NCBI GenBank assembly: GCA_947385085.1
Contig: CANDJN010000001.1
Span: forward strand, 1-64,000
Direction of reading: 5' to 3'
Length of the DNA: 64,000 nucleotides
From: an uncultured Erysipelotrichaceae bacterium
GTDB taxonomy: Bacteria > Bacillota_I > Bacilli_A > Erysipelotrichales > Erysipelotrichaceae
A model generated the notes under the pieces. It worked only from the letters and a program-made list of their open reading frames with translations, made no database searches and had not been told where the DNA came from. The translations under genes were made by a program, and so were the position numbers. The first letter of the stretch is position 1. Each line of letters starts with the position of its first letter. Shown one piece after another: positions 23,701 through 31,792 of the stretch.

Positions 23701-25376
23701 AATTTTTTACCTTCCTTCTGTTGGATCGCGCGGTTTAAAGCGCTGCATAATGCCTGCAAGGATGCGGCGATAATATCATCGTGAATGCCAACACCCCACT
23801 GTTCTTTATGCGTGCAGTCGAGAATCTTGACATAAGCGACAGCTTTGGAAGTGGAGCCGCTGGTGAGTGCATGCTCGGTATAATATTGAATATCAAAGGA
23901 GCGATGTAAATGCGTGCGTAGTGCATTGGCAGCGGCATCCAAACGACCGTTTCCTTCACCGTCAATTTCCATTTCCTTGCCATCGCAAGCGATATGTAAT
24001 TGAGCAAACAGATGATCGGTGCGACGGAAATGATAATCCATTAATTCGATCGGGGTAGCGATGTTCATGAATTCCTTCATAAACAAAGCATAGATTTCAT
24101 TTGGCAACAGTTCCTTATGTGCATGATCGCTTACCGATTTCATATAATAGCCAACCTGTTCGCGCATTTCCGGGGGTAAGATAATGCCATAGCTTTCTTC
24201 AAGGACATAATTGACACCGCCTTTGCCGGATTGTGAATTGATGCGGATGACATCGGTTTCATATTCGCGTCCGACATCCTTCGGATCGATCGGTAAATAG
24301 GGGACATCCCAAATGTCCTTATGCAATTCTTCGCGCATTTTCATTCCTTTGGCAATCGCGTCCTGATGGGAGCCGCTGAACGCCGCAAAAACAAGCTTTC
24401 CGGCATAGGGCTGGCGCATCGATACATTCATGCGAGTGTTTTGTTCATAAACGTCAACCACATGCGGCATATCGTGAAAGTTTAACTGTGGATCAACGCC
24501 CATCGCATACAGATTCATAGCCAAGGTGACGATATCGACGTTGCCGGTACGTTCGCCATTACCAAACAGCGTTCCTTCAATGCGATCGGCACCTGCCAAT
24601 AAGCCCATTTCACTGTCAGCGACGCCGCAGCCGCGATCATTATGGGGATGCAGAGAAACGACGATAGCATCACGGCGATTCATGTGTTTGCACATATATT
24701 CAATCTGCGATGCGTAAATATGAGGCATTGACATTTCCACGGTTACCGGCAAATTGATGATGCATTTATGCTCGGGAGTCGGCTGCCATACATCGATGAC
24801 GGCATTGCATACCTCCAGGGCATAATCCACTTCCGTTCCGGTAAAGCTCTCCGGAGAATACTCAAACGTATAATCAGCGCCGCATTCCTCACTTAGCTGC
24901 TTTAACAGCTTGGCTCCCTCAACGGCAATCTGCTTGATTTCTTCCTTGCTTTTTTTGAATACTTGTTCCCGCTGCGCCTTGCTGGTGGAATTATAAACAT
25001 GAACGATGGCGTTTTTGCAACCCTCCAGTGCCGCAAAGGTTTTGCGGATAATATGCTCTCTGGCCTGGGTCAGTACCTGAACGGTGACATCATCCGGAAT
25101 GAGATTTTGTTCAATTAAGGTACGCAAAAACGTATATTCCGTTTCACTGGCGGCAGGGAAACCGATTTCTATTTCTTTAAATCCGATTTCTACCAGTAGC
25201 TGAAAGAAGCGCAGCTTTTCCTCCAGGCTCATCGGGACGATCAGGCTTTGATTGCCATCACGTAAATCCACACTGCACCAGATCGGGGCATGATCTACGT
25301 ATTCCTTTTTTGTCCACTCACGACAATCTTCGGGGGGCATAAAATAGCCCCGCTGATACTTTTGGTATCCTTCCAT
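23691..25376 (-). CDS. leuA: 2-isopropylmalate synthase (long, type-2 form)
   Basis: Condenses 2-oxoisovalerate with acetyl-CoA, the committed leucine step. 561 residues: a TIM-barrel catalytic domain with WCSVDLRDGNQSL (metal-binding Asp) near 40, GFKEIEIGFPAAS, and SLHPHNDRGCG with the metal His residues near 250. The C-terminal LeuA regulatory domain runs from about 430 and is where leucine inhibits. It matches the actinobacterial/yeast-type long LeuA. The start at 25376 has AAGGAGGAAC upstream. The frame is open to 25493 but that extension runs through the T-box leader. First gene of the leu operon. Confidence 0.95.
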   Translation of the reverse strand: MEGYQKYQRGYFMPPEDCREWTKKEYVDHAPIWCSVDLRDGNQSLIVPMSLEEKLRFFQLLVEIGFKEIEIGFPAASETEYTFLRTLIEQNLIPDDVTVQVLTQAREHIIRKTFAALEGCKNAIVHVYNSTSKAQREQVFKKSKEEIKQIAVEGAKLLKQLSEECGADYTFEYSPESFTGTEVDYALEVCNAVIDVWQPTPEHKCIINLPVTVEMSMPHIYASQIEYMCKHMNRRDAIVVSLHPHNDRGCGVADSEMGLLAGADRIEGTLFGNGERTGNVDIVTLAMNLYAMGVDPQLNFHDMPHVVDVYEQNTRMNVSMRQPYAGKLVFAAFSGSHQDAIAKGMKMREELHKDIWDVPYLPIDPKDVGREYETDVIRINSQSGKGGVNYVLEESYGIILPPEMREQVGYYMKSVSDHAHKELLPNEIYALFMKEFMNIATPIELMDYHFRRTDHLFAQLHIACDGKEMEIDGEGNGRLDAAANALRTHLHRSFDIQYYTEHALTSGSTSKAVAYVKILDCTHKEQWGVGIHDDIIAASLQALCSALNRAIQQKEGKKLWQ

Positions 25377-25401
25377 TTTATTTGTTCCTCCTTCTGATAA
25401 A

Positions 25402-25434
25402 TAAAAAAACTTTCGCTCCTCGAAGACGAAAGTT
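25402..25434 (-). terminator. T-box terminator upstream of leuA
   Basis: On the minus strand, stem aactttcg / cgaaagtt with a long loop followed by seven T. It lies just upstream of the leuA ribosome site and is the off-state of the T-box. Confidence 0.85.
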
Positions 25435-25648
25435 ACAACACTCACGCGGTACCACTTCAATTTGGCAAAAGCCCACTTATCCCATGTTTCCATGGTTTTG
25501 ATAACGTAAGACGTACTTACGGTACAGCTTACTGAATGTTCAACTGTACAACTAGCGGGTGAGTAGATTTATATCCCTCGCTGCTTTTCACCAACCAGCA
25601 GCTCTCTGAAAAGGAAATATCAATCCTGTCCCGCATCAAGCGTTTTTA
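25402..25648 (-). promoter_or_regulatory. T-box leader, leucine-specific
   Basis: The minus-strand leader has the hallmark T-box core GTGGTACCGCG (25455-25445) just before the terminator, and a stem I with the AG-bulge-type block CAGAGAGC and GGTTGGTGAAAAGCAGC. The specifier region reads CTACTC followed by A (25566-25561). Both triplets are leucine codons; CTC followed by a purine is the conventional choice. Uncharged tRNA-Leu should stabilise the antiterminator and switch on leuACDB. Confidence 0.88.
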
Positions 25649-25661
25649 TTGGAATGTAATA

Positions 25662-25690
25662 AGAATACAAGTATTTTCAATAAATGTCAA
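25662..25690 (-). promoter_or_regulatory. sigma-A-type promoter of the leu operon
   Basis: Minus strand: TTGACA (25690-25685), a 17-base spacer and TATTCT (25667-25662), placed just upstream of the T-box. Confidence 0.75.
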
Positions 25691-25954
25691 TTCATTTCAT
25701 TAAAATAATGAAAAATCCTAGTTTATTAGTCATGATTGTCCATGAAATGAGGTTGCGAAAAGCCATTTGTCAGAAGCTTTCGTATCACTGTGAAGATAGG
25801 AAATAAATCTTTTCTTATTTATCATCAATTATACGTAAATAGGTCAAAAGGAAAATAATAATTTCAAGGAAATCTCATGATCAATCAAAAAGGAAGAGAA
25901 AAGCCATTCTATTCCGCATTCCTTTTGCATAGGCTATGACTGAGGTTGATAGTG
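25691..25954. other. intergenic region between leu promoter and dacF
   Basis: AT-rich divergent intergenic region. It must hold the carboxypeptidase promoter, but I see no convincing -35/-10 pair, no RNA motif and no small gene with a ribosome site. Confidence 0.4.
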
Positions 25955-27163
25955 ATGAAAAAAATACTTTGTTTCTTGATGATGTGCTGTTTAAGTTTAT
26001 CCACTTTATGGTTACCGGCTATGGCGGCAGAGAATGAGGAAAAGCCTACGGATACGAATAAAGAAGGGGAAAACACGGAAATTAGTGTGGAATTGGCGGC
26101 TAGTGCCAAGGCAGCTTATTTAATGGAGTACAGTACTGGCAAGGTCATCTATGCCAAAAACGAGCATGAAAAATTGTATCCGGCATCTATGACGAAGATG
26201 ATGGGACTGTTATTGATATATGAAGCTCTACATGAGGGCAAATTATCTTGGGATGATGTGATCACGACAAGTGAACACGCAGCCAGTATGGGTGGCAGTC
26301 AAGTGTTTCTGGAAGTCAATGAGCAGATGAGTGTTCGTGATATGGTAAAAAGCATTTGCATCGCTTCTGCCAATGATGCGATGGTGGCGATGGCAGAGAA
26401 GGTGGGGGGAACCCATGAAGGCTTTGTTAAGCAAATGAATGAAAAAGCACAGGAATTGAATTTAAAAGAGACACACTTTGTCAATGCGACGGGCTTACAT
26501 GATCCCGAGCACTATACGAGCGCTTATGATATGGCCATCATCGCCCAGGCATTAATTCGTGAAGGCAATAAAGAATTGTTAGAAATCACTTCGACATATG
26601 ATGCGTATATTCGTGAAAACAGCGATAATAAGTTCTGGCTTGTGAATACGAATAAGCTGTTAAAGCAATACCCGGGTGTGGATGGGTTAAAAACCGGCTT
26701 TACCCAAGAAGCGATGTCTTGTATTACTGTAACGGCTCAGAAAAACAATTTGCGGCTGATCGGTGTTGTCATGGGGGAGCCGACTTCCAAACAGCGCAAC
26801 GCGGAAATGAAAACGATGCTGGATTATGGCTTCTCACAGTTTGAACAGGGCATATTATATCCATCCGGAACGATTGTGGAAACAAAAAATGTGGATAATG
26901 GTAAACCCAGTCAAGTGAATCTGATCACCAAAAGCGATCTCACTTATGTCTATCCCAAGGGCAGTGAACCAAAGGAACAGGATCGCAAAATTGAAATCAC
27001 AAAAAAAGAATTACCGTATTTGCCGGGTGATGTCATCGGCAAAATCATCATCACGATGGATGACGGCTATGTGATTGAAGGCGAATTGAGCGTCGATCAT
27101 GAAGTTCAGCCGTTGGAATATTTGGATTTGTTAGTGAAAAGCTTTAAGGAATTCCTTGTATAG
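25955..27163 (+). CDS. dacF: D-alanyl-D-alanine carboxypeptidase (PBP5/DacF family)
   Basis: Exported penicillin-binding protein of 402 residues that trims the terminal D-Ala of peptidoglycan stem peptides. A signal peptide ends near residue 24 (Ala-Met-Ala-Ala). The active-site motifs are ASMTK (SxxK), SAND (SxN) and LKTGFT (KTG), in order, followed by a C-terminal beta-rich domain from about residue 285. The ATG at 25955 follows GAGG by 9 bases. The closest functional name (DacF, DacA or DacB) cannot be settled from sequence alone. There is no sporulation gene directly attached, although the spoIIA operon lies 2.4 kb downstream. Confidence 0.88.
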   Translation: MKKILCFLMMCCLSLSTLWLPAMAAENEEKPTDTNKEGENTEISVELAASAKAAYLMEYSTGKVIYAKNEHEKLYPASMTKMMGLLLIYEALHEGKLSWDDVITTSEHAASMGGSQVFLEVNEQMSVRDMVKSICIASANDAMVAMAEKVGGTHEGFVKQMNEKAQELNLKETHFVNATGLHDPEHYTSAYDMAIIAQALIREGNKELLEITSTYDAYIRENSDNKFWLVNTNKLLKQYPGVDGLKTGFTQEAMSCITVTAQKNNLRLIGVVMGEPTSKQRNAEMKTMLDYGFSQFEQGILYPSGTIVETKNVDNGKPSQVNLITKSDLTYVYPKGSEPKEQDRKIEITKKELPYLPGDVIGKIIITMDDGYVIEGELSVDHEVQPLEYLDLLVKSFKEFLV

Positions 27164-27478
27164 CATAAGAAATAACAGCAAATAAGGATATTACGTTATT
27201 GATTTGCTGTCACTAATTTCGATGTCTTAAGATAAAAATCTAGCTCTAATTCTATTGGAAATATAGTGGATAATTAGAACTAATTTCATGCATATTGATA
27301 AAAGGATGAAGAAGTTACAAGTAGTGTTGGAAATCTTTATCCTTTTTCAATGTCTCGCAGCCATGGATTGTTTAAAAAGATTACTCCTAGTATCGTAAGA
27401 AAAGGAGTAATCTGGTTAAAGATGAACTAATAGCATTCATGGTAACAGACTGTTCGAGCCCCTCTTTCAATGGAATCT
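27164..27478. other. intergenic region with two hairpins
   Basis: No gene seen. An inverted repeat acagcaaat / atttgctgt at 27174-27212 follows dacF but lacks a U-run. The other hairpin is the terminator of the convergent ABC-F gene, listed separately. Confidence 0.45.
27373..27412 (-). terminator. intrinsic terminator of the ABC-F gene
   Basis: Minus strand: a 10-base stem gattactcct / aggagtaatc with a 14-base loop, followed by TTTTT. It lies about 70 bases past the stop codon. Confidence 0.7.
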
Positions 27479-28957
27479 TTATCTGTGAGGAAATTTCATT
27501 ACCGGAACAATCTGAGTGGCGATAGCCTTTTGAAAAGATTGATCATGTTCAACAAATAGCATTGGTGGGGAAAAGGCCAAAATCAGCTGTTCAATTTGCA
27601 TACGAATGTAAATATCAATATCATTTAACGGTTCATCCCAGACATAGAGATGAGCCTTTTGACTTAAACTGGTAGCGATCAGTATCTTTTTCTTTTGTCC
27701 TTGTGACAATTTAGCTAAATCCGGTATGGAAAGATGACGGGGAAAATCCAATTTATGCAGCAGCGTTCGAAACAGCGGTTCTTCCACACCGGTTGCTTTC
27801 ATATAATTCTGAAGCGATCCTTGTAAGTGCGAAGTGTCTTGTGCTACATAAGCAATGCGCAAATCACCAGGTTTTTGAATCAGTCCGGTATGCTCGATTT
27901 CCTTGCCCATGATCAATTTCAGTAAACTGCTTTTGCCACTTCCGTTTTGACCACTTAATAAAATGCGGTCATTCTGGGTGAGAGTAAAAGAAAGCGGTTG
28001 GCAAATTTGTCGTCCCTCATATTGCATCACCACATGATCAACTTGAAGCAATACCTTCTTACGATGATTCAGCGGGGCGATTTTTAGCTCCTGTGGCTCT
28101 TGTACATCTTTTAAAAGTTCTGCTTTTTCATTAATGGCTTTTTGACGGCGTTTTTCCAATGATTTTGACCGTTTCATCATCTTAGCTGAGCGATGTCCCA
28201 CAAACCCTTTATCCGCCGCACCGATTTTATTAGCCTCGATCTGATCCGACCACTGTGCCGTCCGCTGTGATGCCTGGGTCAGTCGTTTCATGTCTTTTTT
28301 CAGACGTTCATTCTGTTTTTTTTCAAAGTTCTGTTGCTGGTCAAAATGCTCTTTCCATGTGGAAAAATTACCGGCAATGATCTGGATGGAAGAGCGATTG
28401 AGTGCTAATATATGATCAACGCAGGCATCGAGCAAATCACGGTCATGAGAAACAAGCAGAAAGCCTTTTTTCTTTTGCAGATAGGAACATAACACGGCGC
28501 GGCCTCTGGCATCCAGATGATTGGTCGGTTCATCAATGAGGTAACAATCCGCCTCTTTCAGAAACAATGCCGCCAGTAAAACTTTGGATTGTTCTCCTTT
28601 GGATAGGGTGTCGAAACTGCGCCACAGAACATTGTCAGATACCTCCAAGGCGCTTAATTCACGAGAAAATTCCCAAGATTCCCTCGTAGGGCATAATGTT
28701 ATGAGGATATCCATGGTATATTGATGGGGATCGCTGATAGGGAATGGATAGTATTCACAGTGGCTTGCCCCTTGAATCGTACCCTGATATTCATATTCTC
28801 GTGCTAACAGCCGCAACAGCGTTGTTTTTCCTTTGCCGTTGCGTCCGACGATACCCAAACGCCATTGATTGTCAAAATGAATATTCACATCTTCAAAAAC
28901 CGGTTCGCTGCCGTTGGGATAGGTAAATGTTAAATGGTCTATTTTTATCATTGTCAT
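27479..28957 (-). CDS. ABC-F protein, Lsa/Vga-like ribosome protection type
   Basis: Cytoplasmic twin ABC ATPase (492 residues) without membrane segments. Domain 1: Walker A GRNGKGKTT, signature LSKGEQSKV, Walker B LIDEPTNHLD. A charged interdomain linker of about 90 residues follows (about 190-280). Domain 2: SGQNGSGKSS, LSQGQKKKIL, WDEPLNDID. The N terminus (HLTFTYPNGSEPVFEDV) and linker resemble Lsa-type proteins, which displace lincosamides, streptogramin A and pleuromutilins from the ribosome. Resistance is inferred, since some relatives are housekeeping translation factors. Start at 28957, 7 bases after AAGGAGT. A short upstream peptide and attenuator strongly favour drug-inducible control. 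Confidence 0.82.
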   Translation of the reverse strand: MTMIKIDHLTFTYPNGSEPVFEDVNIHFDNQWRLGIVGRNGKGKTTLLRLLAREYEYQGTIQGASHCEYYPFPISDPHQYTMDILITLCPTRESWEFSRELSALEVSDNVLWRSFDTLSKGEQSKVLLAALFLKEADCYLIDEPTNHLDARGRAVLCSYLQKKKGFLLVSHDRDLLDACVDHILALNRSSIQIIAGNFSTWKEHFDQQQNFEKKQNERLKKDMKRLTQASQRTAQWSDQIEANKIGAADKGFVGHRSAKMMKRSKSLEKRRQKAINEKAELLKDVQEPQELKIAPLNHRKKVLLQVDHVVMQYEGRQICQPLSFTLTQNDRILLSGQNGSGKSSLLKLIMGKEIEHTGLIQKPGDLRIAYVAQDTSHLQGSLQNYMKATGVEEPLFRTLLHKLDFPRHLSIPDLAKLSQGQKKKILIATSLSQKAHLYVWDEPLNDIDIYIRMQIEQLILAFSPPMLFVEHDQSFQKAIATQIVPVMKFPHR

Positions 28958-29003
28958 AGTAATCACTCCTTCTTGTTTCGTCGTGATGTCTTTTTGCATA
29001 AGC

Positions 29004-29034
29004 AAAAGAAAAACCGCAAAAAGTTATTTTACGG
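29004..29034 (-). terminator. attenuator terminator upstream of the ABC-F gene
   Basis: Minus strand: stem ccgtaaaa / ttttgcgg (one G-U pair) followed by a T-rich tail, 47 bases before the start codon. An upstream ataacttt/aaagttat complement (29091-29098 with 29020-29027) could compete with it as an antiterminator. Confidence 0.6.
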
Positions 29035-29109
29035 CTCACTGTTTCGGTAATTTAAAAAATGTTATTAAAAAGGCGGTATGAGTAGCGATGATAACTTTCC
29101 TGCATAGCG

Positions 29110-29133
29110 GATGCTCTACAAAAAAACATCCGA
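29110..29133 (-). promoter_or_regulatory. leader hairpin after the upstream peptide
   Basis: Minus strand: six-base stem cggatg / catccg with a U-rich loop, beginning 12 bases after the stop codon of the nine-residue peptide. A stalled or released ribosome would decide whether it and the downstream terminator fold. Confidence 0.45.
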
Positions 29134-29144
29134 CGATATATGAT

Positions 29145-29174
29145 TTACAAATCTAATACAGGAAAATTCTTCAT
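29145..29174 (-). CDS. nine-residue upstream peptide MKNFPVLDL of the ABC-F gene
   Basis: Minus-strand mini-ORF: ATG at 29174, nine codons, TAA at 29145, with GAGGTGG properly spaced in front and a consensus promoter behind. Inducible ABC-F and erm genes in Firmicutes often have such short peptides, on which drug-bound ribosomes stall to relieve attenuation. Too short for homology; supported by the ribosome site, promoter and terminator arrangement. Confidence 0.6.
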   Translation of the reverse strand: MKNFPVLDL

Positions 29175-29202
29175 CTTTCCACCTCGCTTTATCTTAATCA
29201 TT

Positions 29203-29231
29203 AGTTTACACTGATGAAATGCGGCTGTCAA
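29203..29231 (-). promoter_or_regulatory. promoter of the ABC-F leader
   Basis: Minus strand: TTGACA (29231-29226), a 17-base spacer and TAAACT (29208-29203), 29 bases before the upstream peptide start. Confidence 0.65.
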
Positions 29232-29540
29232 CAATTTTATATTTGTTATCGATCGACGATGAAAGTGAAGGGGGATGAAATTTAACTTGTTTGTGTAAAT
29301 TATCGTTATGTTCAACGTATGCGATACTTATCGACATATTATGACATGAATATGAATTTATGAATACAAAGACGATTATTACCGTTAATGGTGAAAGCGA
29401 AATAAGTAGTATTTATGAAGGATAAGGGAAAAGATTAAAAAGATAAAGAATTTTTTGTCTTTTTTTTATATGCTTTGTCGACATTCTGCATAAGAAAAAA
29501 GAATCATGATAAGATGAGAAAGCGGAAAGGAATGATTTTG
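29232..29540. other. intergenic region before spoIIAA
   Basis: AT-rich, with a T-tract around 29450-29468. It should contain the spoIIA promoter (sigma-H in Bacillus), but I cannot point to a convincing hexamer pair. No small gene seen. Confidence 0.35.
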
Positions 29541-29858
29541 ATGAAACATCAAATGATCGGAAATACGCTGTATTTTTATTTCTTCGGTGATTTCGATAAT
29601 CTGGCGGTTCAGAATTTGAAAGAGATTTGTATTGATTTAATTAATCAATGGAAACCGGCTGTGGTAAAAATGGATTTTGAGGAAGTGAGCTTTATTGACA
29701 GTACGGGGATTGGCTTTGTGCTGGCACGCTATAAACAGTTGAGTAAAATGGGCAGTAAGTTAGTAATCTGTAATCTGTCGCGAACGAATCAGACGCTGTT
29801 TCATATGTCAGGCGTCTTTCAGATCATCTCCTATGAGCGAAATGGGGTGAAAATATGA
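29541..29858 (+). CDS. spoIIAA: anti-sigma-F factor antagonist SpoIIAA
   Basis: STAS-domain protein of 105 residues. When unphosphorylated it binds SpoIIAB and frees sigma-F in the forespore. The phosphorylated Ser lies in the conserved FIDSTGIGFVL near residue 54, preceded by VVKMDFEEVSF. The ATG at 29541 is preferred for its spacing to AAAGG; frames open further upstream give an implausible Arg/Lys-rich extension. First gene of spoIIAA-spoIIAB-sigF; its stop overlaps spoIIAB (ATGA). Confidence 0.92.
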   Translation: MKHQMIGNTLYFYFFGDFDNLAVQNLKEICIDLINQWKPAVVKMDFEEVSFIDSTGIGFVLARYKQLSKMGSKLVICNLSRTNQTLFHMSGVFQIISYERNGVKI

Positions 29859-30298
29859 ATGAGATGAAGATGCGATTTTTAAGCCGGGTGGAAAATGAAC
29901 CGTTTGCCCGCACGAGTATTGTAGCTTTTTTAATGCCATTAAATCCGAGTATGGAAGAAGTCATGGAAATAAAAACGATGATTGCGGAGGCAGTGACCAA
30001 TGCGATCATTCACGGCTATGATGGCAAGGATGACGGCTGGGTGGAAATTTCTGTTCACTATGATCAGGATCATATGATCGACATTGTCGTGAAGGATGAG
30101 GGATGTGGAATTGCGGATCTTTCCTTGGCAATGCAACCGCTATACACCACTAAAGCGCATCTGGAACGATCGGGAATGGGAATGACGATAATGAGCACTT
30201 TTGCGGATGATTTTCATGTAGAAAGCAGCGTGGATAAGGGGTGCGTTGTGCATTTGCGCAAACAGCTTCATGAACAAACAGAAACCGCTCACCAATGA
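29855..30298 (+). CDS. spoIIAB: anti-sigma-F factor / serine kinase SpoIIAB
   Basis: GHKL-type kinase of 147 residues that holds sigma-F inactive and phosphorylates SpoIIAA. The ATP-site motifs are present: N-box EAVTNAIIHGYDG near 45, G1 box VKDEGCGIADL near 80, and ERSGMGMTIMSTF (lid and G2) near 108. Overlaps spoIIAA by ATGA, and its 3' end overlaps the sigF start. Confidence 0.93.
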   Translation: MNEMKMRFLSRVENEPFARTSIVAFLMPLNPSMEEVMEIKTMIAEAVTNAIIHGYDGKDDGWVEISVHYDQDHMIDIVVKDEGCGIADLSLAMQPLYTTKAHLERSGMGMTIMSTFADDFHVESSVDKGCVVHLRKQLHEQTETAHQ

Positions 30299-31001
30299 GG
30301 AACTGATCGCAAGGATTCAAGCCGGTGATGAACAGGCAAAAGAACAGTTTGTGACGCAGAATACACCGCTGGTCTATGCGATTATCAAACGGTTTCACAA
30401 GCAGCGGGGGATAAATGATGATTTATTTCAAATCGGCTGTATCGGTCTGATGAAAGCGCTGAATCACTTTGATTTCAGCTATCATGTCAAGTTCTCTACG
30501 TATGCGGTTCCGATTATCATGGGGGAGATCAAACGCTTTTTTCGCGATGATGGAAGTATGCGCATTTCCCGATCGCTGAAAGAAGGCTATTTGAACATGG
30601 TGAAGGCGAAGGAGGAACTGTTACAGGAATTGGGGCGTGAACCAACCTATGCGGAAATCGCAAAGCGGCTTCATATTGAGCCAAGCGATGTGATTTTAGC
30701 TTTTGAAGCCAATCAATTCGTATATTCCTTAGATGAAACGATTTATGAAAATGACGGTTCTCCGATTCGCTTGGAAGATAAGGTGGCAGAGCAAAAGCAG
30801 CATGATGTCGTGATGGAACTGGCATTAAAGAAAGAAATGAAACAATTGGATGAGCGGGAGCGCTTATTACTATATTATCGTTATGAGAAAGGAATGAAAC
30901 AGGAGGACATTGCACAGCGACTGGGTGTTTCGCAGGTTCAAGTATCACGATTGGAAAAGAAAATTCTGGCCAAGCTGAAAGCACGTTTGGTCGAAGGCTA
31001 A
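30270..31001 (+). CDS. sigF: RNA polymerase sigma-F factor (early forespore)
   Basis: Sigma-70 family member of 243 residues. Region 2 has DDLFQIGCIGLMKALNHFDF and KFSTYAVPIIMGEIKRFFRDDG, the characteristic sigma-F/G -10 recognition segment. Region 3 (REPTYAEIAKRLHIEPSDV) and region 4 helix-turn-helix (QEDIAQRLGVSQVQVSRLEK) follow. Its place after spoIIAA-spoIIAB identifies it as sigma-F rather than sigma-G. The ATG at 30270 overlaps the spoIIAB end by 29 bases with no clear ribosome site, so coupled translation is likely; the frame is open to 30246. Confidence 0.93.
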   Translation: MNKQKPLTNEELIARIQAGDEQAKEQFVTQNTPLVYAIIKRFHKQRGINDDLFQIGCIGLMKALNHFDFSYHVKFSTYAVPIIMGEIKRFFRDDGSMRISRSLKEGYLNMVKAKEELLQELGREPTYAEIAKRLHIEPSDVILAFEANQFVYSLDETIYENDGSPIRLEDKVAEQKQHDVVMELALKKEMKQLDERERLLLYYRYEKGMKQEDIAQRLGVSQVQVSRLEKKILAKLKARLVEG

Positions 31002-31080
31002 GCAAGGAGTGAAGTTCATTCCTTTTTTTGCGTGTCCTTAAATATGGATACGGAGTTTGCGCAAATATTTACCGTTATGC

Positions 31081-31086
31081 TATAAT
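31081..31086 (+). promoter_or_regulatory. -10 element upstream of the GNAT-like gene
   Basis: Perfect TATAAT at 31081-31086, with a TTGCGC-like -35 about 18 bases upstream, 44 bases before the start codon. Only the -10 is convincing. Confidence 0.4.
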
Positions 31087-31129
31087 AAATAAAAATACGG
31101 CGGGGAATGCACAAAGGAAGGGTGAACGC

Positions 31130-31792
31130 ATGGCGTTAGAAAACCTGTATCAGTGTACCATGAAAGATCTTACGGACTTACCGCAGCGAATGGCAGAGGC
31201 ATTTCAGGATCATCCGTTATTTTTTATTGCGTTTCCCAAAGCAGAGACGCGGCACGAATGCCTTGTTTATTTTTTTGAACAGTATTTATCCGCGATCGCA
31301 CCGGATTCGATGTTTTTGGCCGATAGTGAAGAATTGAATACGATCATGATTGTCTGCGATTCTCGCCGCTATGAGCATCGACAATATTTGCGCCGCTTAG
31401 CCAAAATGAACTTGAAATTCCTGTACTTTATACCCCGTTTGGGGATTCGCCACTGCATTTCCCTAATTCGTAACTGGGATATGTTTTCCAGCCGATGGCT
31501 GAAAGATTTTGAACGCGATAAATTTTTTCATCTGGATGGCATCTTCACTCGTAAAGAGATGAGGGGACAGGGAAAAGGGGAAGCGATGATTCGGGAATTG
31601 CTGGATGAAGGGGAGATTATGGATATGGACATCAGTGCAGAAGCACATGAAAAAAGAACGGCGCTGTGGCTGGAAAAGATGGGATTTGTCTTAATGAATA
31701 CTATTGTCGATGAGGAAAGTGATTTATATCAGTATTGTCTTATTGCACGACATCATAAGGAGCAGAAATCATGGATACAAAGCATCGAGTAA
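31130..31792 (+). CDS. GNAT-like acetyltransferase, function unknown
   Basis: Protein of 220 residues. The C-terminal half has a GNAT-style acetyl-CoA loop RKEMRGQGKGEAMIRELLD (Arg/Gln-x-x-Gly-x-Gly) near residue 145, and the following LDISAEAHEKR...WLEKMGF strand-helix pattern. The N-terminal half is diverged. ATG 31130 follows GGAAGGGTG. It lies between two sporulation sigma genes with its own promoter-like -10, and overlaps the next gene by 22 bases. No substrate can be proposed. Confidence 0.6.
   Translation: MALENLYQCTMKDLTDLPQRMAEAFQDHPLFFIAFPKAETRHECLVYFFEQYLSAIAPDSMFLADSEELNTIMIVCDSRRYEHRQYLRRLAKMNLKFLYFIPRLGIRHCISLIRNWDMFSSRWLKDFERDKFFHLDGIFTRKEMRGQGKGEAMIRELLDEGEIMDMDISAEAHEKRTALWLEKMGFVLMNTIVDEESDLYQYCLIARHHKEQKSWIQSIE

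Noticed and set aside
25377..25493. N-terminal extension of leuA by 39 codons
   Set aside because: The frame is open, but it runs through the T-box terminator and antiterminator. The family start and a strong ribosome site are at 25376.
27452..27461. tRNA T-loop-like gttcgagccc
   Set aside because: The flanking bases do not form a T stem, and no anticodon or acceptor stem can be found around it.
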